Shown here piece by piece: positions 38,650 through 48,600 of a stretch of DNA of 63,076 nucleotides (its first letter is position 1; every line of letters begins with the position of its first letter). A program made the position numbers and the translations under genes. Origin of the DNA: a virus; IMG/VR virus record IMGVR_UViG_3300024343_000013, positions 1 to 63,076 of that record. The stretch is one strand, 5' to 3'. The notes under the pieces were generated by a model. It was given only the letters and a program-made list of their open reading frames with translations, was not told where the DNA came from and searched no databases.

Positions 38650-38674
38650 GCTCCGTACCAATATCCCACGGAGC
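38650..38674 (+). other. Hairpin in the spacer after the Gam-like gene
   Basis: GCTCCGT / ACGGAGC, 7 bp with an 11-base loop. No T-tract. It precedes the strong terminator by 16 bases and may be a pause or protection hairpin. Confidence 0.4.
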
Positions 38675-38690
38675 ACAACTACCAAATGAA

Positions 38691-38721
38691 GGACCACGGA
38701 CATCAACACCGTGGTCCTTTT
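38691..38721 (+). terminator. Intrinsic terminator after the Gam-like gene
   Basis: GGACCACGG / CCGTGGTCC, 9 bp with a 9-base loop, followed by TTTTGTT. It separates the recombination group from the replication group. The gene at 38742 starts 20 bases further on, and no clear promoter was found between, so read-through may be regulated. Confidence 0.8.
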
Positions 38722-38741
38722 GTTACACAGAAGGAAAGAGA

Positions 38742-39359
38742 ATGAGTGACGAATTAGTCTACATAGGTAGCATTCCAGACGCTGTAAGCGTTACAGATAT
38801 TGGATTGCAATTTAACCACGACATTGAATACGATCAGTGGTTACGGTTAATGGCTACGCTACAACAACTAACAACAGCGTTTCAATTTGCAATTGGTGAC
38901 GCATTAAACTATGGACAAAAACGATACGGTGAGAAGTATGCACAGGCTATGGATGTTACTGGTTGCGCTTATCAAAGTCTTGCTAACTGGAGCTGGGTTT
39001 CTAGCAATGTTCCTATTGATAACAGGGTTGCAGGTCTTAGCTGGACTCATCACCGGTTGGTCGCAAATATGGGGACTGAGCAGCAAAAGCAAATCTTAGA
39101 GTCAGCAAAAGCTAGGGGTGTCTCCGTTACAGAGTTTGAAAGAGAATTGAAAGGCGATAAAGAAGAAGAAAAGAAACCAATCAAAGCAATTGAAATACCC
39201 AGTGGCTGGACAGTTGAAGATGTCAACAAGGCACTGTCACTTATCAGCACAACACCAATACCTTTACAAGAAATTTATGACGCAGGACTTACAAAGCTGT
39301 CAGAGGATGATGAAGTACAGCGCGTAAGATACTGCGATCAATGCCCATATAACAACTAG
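38742..39359 (+). CDS. Putative DNA-binding regulator or partition-like protein (205 aa)
   Basis: Start ATG 38742 (AAGGAAAGAG upstream). Segment LQQLTTAFQFAIGDALNYGQ then KRYGEKYAQAMDVTGCAYQS, SWVSSNVPIDNRVAGLSWTH and ARGVSVTEFERELKGDKEEE matches a pattern I know from uncharacterised actinobacterial and phage proteins. There the first part is a WxxGD-type helix pair and the second an HTH-like region. It directly precedes the replication initiator-like gene. The C-terminus has CDQCPYNN. Role uncertain. Confidence 0.55.
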   Translation: MSDELVYIGSIPDAVSVTDIGLQFNHDIEYDQWLRLMATLQQLTTAFQFAIGDALNYGQKRYGEKYAQAMDVTGCAYQSLANWSWVSSNVPIDNRVAGLSWTHHRLVANMGTEQQKQILESAKARGVSVTEFERELKGDKEEEKKPIKAIEIPSGWTVEDVNKALSLISTTPIPLQEIYDAGLTKLSEDDEVQRVRYCDQCPYNN

Positions 39360-39368
39360 GTACACAAT

Positions 39369-40079
39369 ATGATTACAGTTTTTAACGGTAAGTCATTTGG
39401 CTTATCCGGTGAAAAGTCGTCTGGCTTTGTTCAGGTTGACAGAACTCTCGTTGACCACATCGCTTCTTTTACACCATCAGGATTTGTTGTCTTTATGGTT
39501 ATAGTTATGCATGTAGACAATGATGGATACTGTTGGCCTAGCATTGGACGCATAGTTGATTGCACAGGATTATCTGAAGCCACGGTCAAATCTGCATTAC
39601 GGTATCTGTGCGGTATGCAGATTAACGGAAAGAGATTACTAGCAGTAAATCCAAGAACATCTCCTAGTGGGAGAACATCTAGTAATGGATACAAGTTGTT
39701 TCCAGATTCCATCATTCATGCAGATGATGTTAAAGTCACAGCAGTCAAACAGGAGAAGAAGGAAGTAGCTAAAGAAGATGATCCAGCATATGGATTATAT
39801 TCAGCCTTCAAGCAAGTAAGGTGGGGCATTGCGTTTGAAAGTCCAATCACCGATAAGGAATGGAGAGATGTGCGCCTTACTATCTGGCAGATGCACAAGG
39901 CTGGAGTAACAGAGGAAGATGTTATGTGTCGAACATCTGTTCTCTTAAAGAAATGGACGAACAAAGATATGGTTACAGTCCGTTCATTGTGGAAGCACTG
40001 GGAGACATACGCTAAACCAGCGACTGTTTCAACTGACATAAATACGAAAGTAGAGAATTGGTTCAATGACAACAACTGA
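39369..40079 (+). CDS. Replication initiator-like protein with winged HTH (236 aa)
   Basis: Residues about 30-100 form an HTH_36-type winged helix: FVVFMVIVMHVDNDGYCWPS, IGRIVDCTGLSEATVKSALR, then a wing. A linker with Lys/Glu (KQEKKEVAKEDD) leads to a C-terminal helical domain with WKHWETYAKP, as in DnaD/RepA-like phage replication proteins. It would bind the origin and recruit helicase with the next two gene products. It overlaps the next gene by 14 bases. Confidence 0.7.
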   Translation: MITVFNGKSFGLSGEKSSGFVQVDRTLVDHIASFTPSGFVVFMVIVMHVDNDGYCWPSIGRIVDCTGLSEATVKSALRYLCGMQINGKRLLAVNPRTSPSGRTSSNGYKLFPDSIIHADDVKVTAVKQEKKEVAKEDDPAYGLYSAFKQVRWGIAFESPITDKEWRDVRLTIWQMHKAGVTEEDVMCRTSVLLKKWTNKDMVTVRSLWKHWETYAKPATVSTDINTKVENWFNDNN

Positions 40080-40494
40080 TAAATTGCTGGCTGTGTTATC
40101 GCAGCTGCCTAGTTCAATACAGTGGAATGAAACTAGCGAGACAGTATATAGAGTTACTGTGGTTAATGTGCCTGACGCAGACATCAAGGAAGGTATGCAG
40201 CGTATCCTGATGCGTTGTAAGTTTAGACCGACACCATCTGAAGTGTTACTCAACATTGCTATTGCTAAGTATGGAGATGCGCAACCACACATGATTACGC
40301 ATGACATATCTGAGGCAATACGTACTGGTGTAGATGTTACAAAGTTACATCCAACTGTTGTACTTGTACTCAAAAAGACAGGCGGGTTACGTGCTTGGCG
40401 TGTAGAGCCACCCGTAAAGGGTCAGCAGTTGGCAGACATAATTAGTGAAGTGTTATTGGTACGACTTACGGATTACATAAATGAACAATGCTAA
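40066..40494 (+). CDS. Helicase-loader candidate (142 aa)
   Basis: Lies between initiator-like and DnaB genes, overlapping both by 14 bases. N-terminal helical domain (MTTTDKLLAVLSQLPSSIQW), then MQRILMRCKFRPTPSEVLLN, which recalls small phage helicase-loader proteins of the gp39/G39P kind. No ATPase motif, so it is not a DnaC-type loader. The function is inferred from gene order. Confidence 0.5.
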   Translation: MTTTDKLLAVLSQLPSSIQWNETSETVYRVTVVNVPDADIKEGMQRILMRCKFRPTPSEVLLNIAIAKYGDAQPHMITHDISEAIRTGVDVTKLHPTVVLVLKKTGGLRAWRVEPPVKGQQLADIISEVLLVRLTDYINEQC

Positions 40495-41851
40495 AAGCCT
40501 TGGGTTTAATATAGAAGTTCCATCGGATGTTATGAGTGAGCAATCACTCATAGCATCTATTCTTTTAGGTGGCAACAAGTTATTTAAGTCTATGCAACGC
40601 ATAGATAAGTCAATGTTCTATCGTGTGTCACACAGCCTTATATGGGAGGCGTACAAGGCTGTTGACGGTGCTGGTAAGGAGATAGATATTGTAACTATCA
40701 ATGAAGAACTTACAAAGCGGAATGCGTTAGAGGCATGTGGTGGATTAGGTTATCTAATGCAATGCGCAGAGTTACTACCAACAACAAGCCACTGTAATAG
40801 TTATGCTGATCTTGTATGGGAGTATCACAAACGTAGAGAAATTATCTTTGCATCCGAACACGCAAGCAAGCGAGCTTCAGTAGGTGATGATGATACTGAA
40901 AGTATAATCGCTGATTTAAATAACTCTGTGACATTTACGCAATCCGGAAAGGCAACAGATGATTTATCTGAATTAATTTCACGTGCTTCTGAAGATGCTA
41001 TACATCGTACAGAAGACAAGATTGACTTTAGTATTAGCAGTGGATTTGCAGAGGTTGATGACATTACTGGTGGGTGGAGAGATGGAGAGTTAATTATTGT
41101 TGGTGGCCGACCATCAATGGGTAAGTCGAGTCTTGGATTGCAATATGCGTGGAATGCAGCGATCTCTCTGAGGGATAGACCTAAGCGCACAGGTGTACTA
41201 GTGGTTAGTGCAGAGATGTCTAAGGCTATGGTTACAGCTAGAATGCTGAGTATACATAGTGGAGTTGATAGTCAAGCTATTCAGACTAAGAAATTATCTA
41301 GTGGAGACAAAGACAATCTAGCCACAGCTACACGCACCGCAAAGACGTTGACTGTTCAAGTTATGGCAGATCAAACAGTATCATTGCAATCAATACGAGA
41401 TGCAGCAAATGGAATGAAGAAGACTGCTAACGTAGGATTGATTATTGTAGATTACCTACAGATGATTACTATGGCTAGTAACGTGAAGTCTGAAAATAGG
41501 ACAAGAGACATCGGTGTGATTAGCCGTGGCTTAAAAGACTTAGCACGTGAATTTAACTGTCCTTTAATTGCACTGTCTTCATTGTCTCGTGCCGTTGAGC
41601 AACGTCAAGACAAGCGACCAATGATGTCGGACTTGCGTGAGTCTGGAGATATTGAGTCAGATGCTGACGTAATTCAATTCATATATCGATCTGCTTATTA
41701 TGATCGCAAGCAAGATGGTGAAGAGGATTACGGAATAGATAAAGCTGAAATCATTACAGCCAAAAACAGAAATGGACGCACCGGAGTTTCATTGTTGGAC
41801 TTTGAACCCCGGTACGCCAAGTTTACTGAGTTTGATTTACTAGGGCTTTGA
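40481..41851 (+). CDS. dnaB: Replicative DnaB-type helicase (456 aa)
   Basis: N-terminal DnaB domain (VMSEQSLIASILLGGNKLFK), linker, then RecA-like helicase core from about residue 185: Walker A IVGGRPSMGKSSLG (207-219), Walker B NVGLIIVDYLQM (around 315), later SSLSRAVEQRQDKRPMMSDL and DLRESGDIESDADVIQF (H3/H4 region). Length and motif order match DnaB. It unwinds DNA at the fork; no primase or polymerase is encoded here, so it probably works with host enzymes. Its 3' end overlaps the endolysin gene on the other strand by 12 bases. Confidence 0.92.
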   Translation: MNNAKSLGFNIEVPSDVMSEQSLIASILLGGNKLFKSMQRIDKSMFYRVSHSLIWEAYKAVDGAGKEIDIVTINEELTKRNALEACGGLGYLMQCAELLPTTSHCNSYADLVWEYHKRREIIFASEHASKRASVGDDDTESIIADLNNSVTFTQSGKATDDLSELISRASEDAIHRTEDKIDFSISSGFAEVDDITGGWRDGELIIVGGRPSMGKSSLGLQYAWNAAISLRDRPKRTGVLVVSAEMSKAMVTARMLSIHSGVDSQAIQTKKLSSGDKDNLATATRTAKTLTVQVMADQTVSLQSIRDAANGMKKTANVGLIIVDYLQMITMASNVKSENRTRDIGVISRGLKDLAREFNCPLIALSSLSRAVEQRQDKRPMMSDLRESGDIESDADVIQFIYRSAYYDRKQDGEEDYGIDKAEIITAKNRNGRTGVSLLDFEPRYAKFTEFDLLGL

Positions 41852-42631
41852 CAATGTAACTGTTTTGTTTACATGGTTAATTGCAATATAAGATCCCAAC
41901 CAAAGAGCTAAGTCCCTGACACCGATGTGACGCTTGCCATCTCGCGTAATCAAAGGTGCAGGGATGATCTCACTACCCCACATAGCACCATCGTCTGTTG
42001 CTTTCAAATTAACAAGCACCTCATGCGGTGTAAAAAACATGCTTAAGGCATTACGCAACGGAGCGTACACACGGCTTGCATGGTTAATACATTCAACCTG
42101 ACGATTCTTTACCTTTAAAACCCACTCCTCATCCTGCTGTATCATTTTTGTCCAACAAATAAACTTAAGACTATCAGCAGTTCTATTTGCATAGACATTA
42201 GGGCGCCGAGCAACTAAGTATCCATTGCGACTACCGTTGTTATTACTATTGCCTTCTATGCTTCCAATAATCCCATCAGCACCTTCAGTGTCAACAATAC
42301 CAATGTGATATGCGTCATCGCCACGATGGCAGACAAACAAGTCTCCCGGAGTCGGAGACGATGTCAGTAGCTGTCGTTTTCTTGCCCAGCTATAAACCAC
42401 GTCACAATCAGCAGTAACAGGGACAGGCCAGTCAATGTTATGAACATCCTGAAATTCTTTTCCTATTCCAGATACAAATGAACAACACCAAAAACTTCCA
42501 ATAGGAACATTGCATTGTGTGTTCCACTTGTCAATTAAGTCACCCCTGTTACTTCCATGAGGTTCTTCTGCTGTTCCAACATACTTATCTGCAACCGCAA
42601 GAAATGCTTTAGCGATTTGGTTGCTGTTCAT
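41840..42631 (-). CDS. Endolysin: CHAP/NlpC-type peptidase plus Cu-amine-oxidase-N-like domain (263 aa)
   Basis: N-terminal cysteine peptidase domain: SFWCCSFVSG (Cys 49/50), AYHIGIVD (His109) and SIEGNSNNNG (Asn128), the Cys-His-polar set of CHAP/NlpC-P60-like wall amidases or peptidases. The C-terminal domain (SEIIPAPLITRDGKRHIGVR then ALWLGSYIAINHVNKTVTLS) looks like the copper amine oxidase N-like module used in cell-wall proteins. It cleaves peptidoglycan cross-links at lysis. Start ATG 42631 overlaps the end of the giant upstream gene by 23 bases. Confidence 0.75.
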   Translation of the reverse strand: MNSNQIAKAFLAVADKYVGTAEEPHGSNRGDLIDKWNTQCNVPIGSFWCCSFVSGIGKEFQDVHNIDWPVPVTADCDVVYSWARKRQLLTSSPTPGDLFVCHRGDDAYHIGIVDTEGADGIIGSIEGNSNNNGSRNGYLVARRPNVYANRTADSLKFICWTKMIQQDEEWVLKVKNRQVECINHASRVYAPLRNALSMFFTPHEVLVNLKATDDGAMWGSEIIPAPLITRDGKRHIGVRDLALWLGSYIAINHVNKTVTLSKP

Positions 42632-45600
42632 TGTTATTAATTTCCTTCATTTTTTCATTTCGATATGCATCAATAATAGCTCGTTCTACATTTCCTAATG
42701 GTAAACGTATGTTTTCCTTAGTGGTTGCTTTACTGGTTGACTCATCGCTAGGTATACCCAGTGCGTATGACCCAACATCTTCAACTGGATAACCAAAGAA
42801 AACATCAGCTGGGTTTTCTCGCAACGTTTGAAATAAGTTAGGATACTTATACCAGTTACGCATCATGTATGAAAGGCGCCCCAGACTAACACTTGAGTTT
42901 GGTCCCACTCTTACTGGATACTTATTGACTTCATCAAACTCACGTGGCTCATACATTACGTTGAGTCCGGCCATTCTCGGCACTGTGCCTTTCCACCATA
43001 ATTCATTTGCTGCTTCCTTACTTACTACAACACGATCTGGGATAGCTCCTGCTTGCATCATTTCAGTCATAGTCATACCGCGTTTTGCGGCTTCCGAATA
43101 AAGACCTAACTTTAATAGGTCATCATAGTATTGACTTTGATGTGCAAACGTCATCGTGTCCATAGTCAAATTGCTTTGATTAGGCATGATATATCCCATC
43201 GGATGGAAATACGCTGGAGCACGAACATCGTTATCTACTGCAACCCGTAGTCCTTGCTGCCGTTCATACGCAGCCCTGCGATCAAATGTAGATCCAGTAG
43301 CATGACTGATAACCCATTGCCCTCCATTGTGGATTTTATTTTTAATGTATGTTTGAACCATGGTTTGCATAAAAGCTTGCGCTTTTTCTTTTGGCCCATA
43401 GTTACTTTTATCAGCCAATGCAGATAACGGTTTCGCCATCTGCCCAAACTTACTCAATACTGGCACAGCAAAAATCCAGTTATCGTTTAATCTGTTGTAG
43501 CCAAATCGTTTTGCTAAGAGGTTCCACCATTCAGTAGCATCCATTTCTTCATCTGGACGATTCTTCATGTGGTCATACCAGTTAAGCAAACCATTAGCAA
43601 TAATAACTGCAGACCATGCACCTACCTGTGTCCATTTATCCCTAGCCATTCTGTCTCTTGCCCAAGTAGTGTTGTACTTTAAAAATCTTTCATCACTTTC
43701 AATGTCATACACTTCACCAGCAAGCCACTTTGGTCCGCCAGCTGTGGCAACGCGAGCTATCTCATTAACCTTTCGCTTAAACCCTAGGAAAGGCATGAAG
43801 CCCCAGTACTGAGCAAAGCTGCGGTTATACCCCGGAGCAGTCTGCGGATACTGTGCAATCTTAGCAAGAACACTCCACACTGGTGCTTGATCTTTACTGT
43901 TAGCATGACTACCTACTCCAAATTCTTTAGCGTAATTCATCATTGACGCTTTAATGTCTTTGTTGATATCTACCTCATCTTTTTTAGTTTTAGAATGTTT
44001 TTGTGCACGAGCGTCTTTGACTGCCGACAATGCATTCTGAACCATCATTAAGTCAATCAGTAACTGTCTTGACATATCAAATCGTCGAGCCAATGGATAC
44101 ACAATGGTAGGTAACTCATTAGCAAAAGAGTTTTCTCTTTCACTAGTAAATGGAGTATCAATAAGTTGACGATACTTACTTGGATCTCGTACTACATTTG
44201 CTTTATGTGCTCTGTGCCAGTCAGCATATGCTCCTTGCATGTAGTACTTTTCAATGAGATCTGTCATAGTAATCGGCTTTGATAACCGATTTGTTACATT
44301 AAATCTATCAACGACAGAGTTCATAATGAAGTCGTAATACTTCACATCTAAATTCCACGCTTGATTCCAAAATTTGCTACCACGATTTGCGTATCGGTTA
44401 GACTGGCGATATGCATGAAGGTAATGACCAGCTATCATTCCTAGATCTGCTGTACCAAAAGCAAATACTTCAGGAATCGTTAGAGCCATGCCTTTTAATA
44501 AGCGTACTGGATTGCGAATTTGTCCACCTAGCTGTACTGCCAATGAGGATATGTCAAGTGCTAACGTCATAAATGTCATTAACGTACGAGCTGGTTGAAA
44601 CACATTTTTATTAGCATTGTAAACAGCCTCTTTAAATTTAGGACTAGCCGAAAACAATGTCTCTAAATCGGAACCATCAATAGTTACAGCTTCACCATTA
44701 GAAACAGATGTTTCATACGGAGTACCTTTTAAGAAGTTGCCTACTGTTCTATCCCATGCATCTGCAGAGACTTGCATTACAGGATGTTCAATAGGTCCAG
44801 ACCTCATAAGACCTTCGCTAGTCTTACCATCTTTAACAAACGTCATTGCATCTGGGTCTGTCTTATTAGCTTTTTGTGCAATCCGCGTGTATTCATCAAG
44901 TGCATCACGAGAATCAATAGTAGTTTGATCACCTGAGTCTTTAAGATGTACTGCATGTTGCTCCTTCTGTACAGGAACACTGTCTCCAGTATCGTCTATA
45001 AAACGAGGACTACTTGAATACCATGTTCCATTACTTGCGTCCTGTAAGAAGTCTCCACCACTTGGCACTAAAGACTTGTTTCCAATCTTATTAAATGACA
45101 AGTGCTTTGGACTATCACCAGCACGGTCTTTAGCCAACAACAACTTAGCAATGTGATATTCCTCTTGCAACATCTGATGAGCTAATATCTGTTGTTGTTT
45201 TTCTTTTGTCAATGTCATAGGTGATGACGTTTCAAAAGGAGCTGCAACCATCTGAAGTAAACCAACAGGTAATTGCGAGCGATAGTTGTCTGCGCTTTGC
45301 CAGTTGTTTTTAGCTTGTCTAAATTCCCATGCCTGATTCTTCTTGTTGTAAACACCCTTTACTAAATGCATTCCGTTATTAGTGTGCATAGATGTAACAC
45401 TGCCATCTAGTTCATTGTCGAACGTATCTAAAGCAGTTTCGTCACGACTAGATAATGCACTTAGTGTTTCTGGCAACAAGAAGTAAACAGGCAAATTGTT
45501 TGCCATTGCATGTACGTAAACATCTTCTCCAACTAACGTTCCAAGAGTACGATACAGGTCCTCGCCAGATGTACCAAACAACTGTTCTGCACTCAGGACA

Positions 45601-48600
45601 ATGCTCTTATCGGCAGCATCAAATGCTAATGGATCTTGTTTTGGTAATTGATTTGGCTTATTTACATAGTTGTAACGCAAGAAGTCATCAACATCCTTTA
45701 CGTCTACATAACTGGTTTCATACTTACCAGTGCCCTTGTTCAACCTTTTAGACTTAGCAACAAGCTTGACCTTACCGGTCTCCATGTTGACTCGGTAGAG
45801 TGCACCAGATTTAGTTGCTCCTTTATTATCTGCAGCAATATCTCGGTCAGGTGATTTGATAATGACTTCGCCAGTATCTACATTAGTATCAACTAACTCA
45901 TAGCTCTTCCAGTTACGGAGAGATGCGTTACGTATCTTTGCATCAGTGCGAACGATGTGTTCAACAACGTTAAACAAGTTTCGTGCATTGATAACATCAC
46001 GAGCAGATCCATTATTAGGTATCCGTCCAGATGCTGCTTGCAGGAAATTCATACGTTGTTGATCGTTAGTAAAGATCTTAGTGAACACGTGATCAAGAAC
46101 TGCATGTGGCATAACCTTCAATGCTGTTTCAGCACTAAAGGTTTGTGAGACATCACTCTGACCAACATAGTAATTGACTAAGTTATTAAAATCTTGAGGT
46201 GTAGGAGCTTGAGATGCTAAGAAAGATAGCACTCCACTTACATCAATAGATCGACCTCTGTCCATGTAATCAGAAGATAACCCAGTTCTGGTATATGGAG
46301 TTGGGGCAGCAGGAGCATTTGGATCAACTACTGCAACGGCAGTACTGTCAGATGCTTCTGTCAAATATGTATAAAGCTCCGACAATCGTTCCGGTAGTTT
46401 CTTCGCGCTTGTATCGAGAGCTGCATTGTTTTCACGAACCCATCTGCGTAACGATGTAGCAGACCACTGATTCATGAATCCTCCATAAGTCGTAGCTACT
46501 TCTTCATCAGAAATGTTAATACCAAATAATTGGTCAATTAATGATGAAGCGTCAACTGTTGTGTCACCTATCTTCACAGTTAATGACTTTGGTGTAAACC
46601 GATCTCCATTGGAGTTCACCATATCTTCAGTTGGATTTGTCAAGTACTCCCGCAAACTTGTAGAAGACATGTCTTGATTCATCTTGAAACGTGCATATGC
46701 AACATGTTCAAGGAAATCTTTTACCTCATATAAACCACTGAACATTTGTTCATGTACAGCTGTAATTATTGGAGCAATGCCACGATCATTAAACTTCTCA
46801 GATACAACAGGTACAAATGAATACCAACCTAATCCCTTACTCATAAAGTTGACCATCTTTTCAGTTAAGGTTTCACTGGTATTGTCACTAAGGCTTTTAC
46901 CTACAGTGTCTGCGTGTTGTTGAGTAATGTCACGAATAAGGCTAATAGCCTGATCACGCATAGCTGGGTCTTGAATATTACGCGCCCATCGATACAAGTT
47001 ACGTGCATGAATCTGATTACGTAGCCATGCATGAGTACCTGTGTTTGATACAGCTAGTAGTTCATCTTTTGGTGTAGATGCAACAATAGAAGCAATATCT
47101 TTATTCAATGCCATAGCCAATGGCGCAGACACGACTTCATTCCATTTATCAAAACTACCTGTACGCATACCATCTGCTAACGCTTGGTTCATACGTAACT
47201 CATATTCATAAGTTCGTTGACCACCAATGTCAACAATGTTTCGATCTATGCGACCAAGCATGTTGTACATTAACGACGTAAATGTAGGATTGTTAATATC
47301 ACTAGTGCCGACCATATGGAAGTTTGGACTTTGATCCATGTAGTCGTGGCCTACAACGTAATTTAACTTGACGTCCTTAGCAAAGAAGTTGTCTGCCCCC
47401 AGATCCATTCCTTTACCTTCAGCCAATAAGTTTAAACGTAATTGAGAATTACTTTCAACGAGATACCCGTAGTCTCCTCTAGTACCACGTTGAAAAATAC
47501 GTGCTAAGCCACTGCTAAAATCAAAAACATTTAATCCATACCAAGGTGAATTACTGCTGTCTGTCTTTGTGTCGAGAATCCATTTCTTACCAACGAGATC
47601 CATTGTGACGCCAGACCAGTTACGTTCACCAGACTTATCTCTAACCATGCCAACAACTTTGCCAATGGCTGAATAACCTTGTTCTTGTGTTGTGCCTTGT
47701 GCCTGTTGAACAAATCCATTATCACCAGCGATAGACAATCGGTAATGTTTACCGTATACAAATCCTCGATCTTGCAAACTCTCAAGTTTAGTTACAAGTG
47801 TATTCAACACCTCTCGGTCAGTGATGATTGGACGTAACACAGCTTCTAACTTAGGTCTATTACCAATTAGATTTGCATTGGTTGCGAGTACGTCATGCAC
47901 ATCAACAGTTCGTAAACTGCCACTGTATTTCTTTCCAACATCATTAATAAACGAGATGAAGGAGCCATGACGAATTGGGTAAAACTTTCGGTTTACACCA
48001 GTGGTGCTAGTAGTTTCATAAACAACTGACGTAGGCTTGTAGTAAAAAGCGTTTACTGGCTTGCCATCAATGGATGCATATGGTCCATACTCAGAGGTTA
48101 ACTTAGCTGCCATTGGCTCCAAGACAGACTTTAAGTTCATTAGAGTAGCGGTGACATCTTCAGCCACTGGCACAGTTCCATTTGGCTTGTGAACAACACC
48201 ACTATGGAGAATAAAATTAACCATACTGGTGGCAGCCATCTCACTAAAAATAACCTTTGCATTTCTGATTTGTTCTGGTGTGTACTTTGTACCCTCCAGT
48301 CCTTTAGCAAAGTCTTCAAATGACATTAACCTAAACATTGACTTAGAGTCGTCTGCAAATTCACCAAGTCTTTTATTCATACTGTTTATGTAGGCATGGA
48401 ATAATTCCATCTCAGGAGAAACGTGTTCGTCATCGCCCTTACTCTTTAATGGAGGAGCAATAGCACGTATCCAACCTAACTGATCAGCATGAGGTAAAGA
48501 ATAAAATAAATGGTGCGATACTTCATGAGCCATAGTCAACGCAGTCTTGCCTATGTTTTTAGATGCAGCCATAAACAATAAGGACGCAATAGCGTCTGTC

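Noticed and set aside
41849-41880. ATGTAAC...GTTTACAT hairpin at the convergent gene ends as a bidirectional terminator
   Set aside because: The stem needs a bulge and has no clear U-tract, and it lies inside the endolysin coding end; too weak to list.
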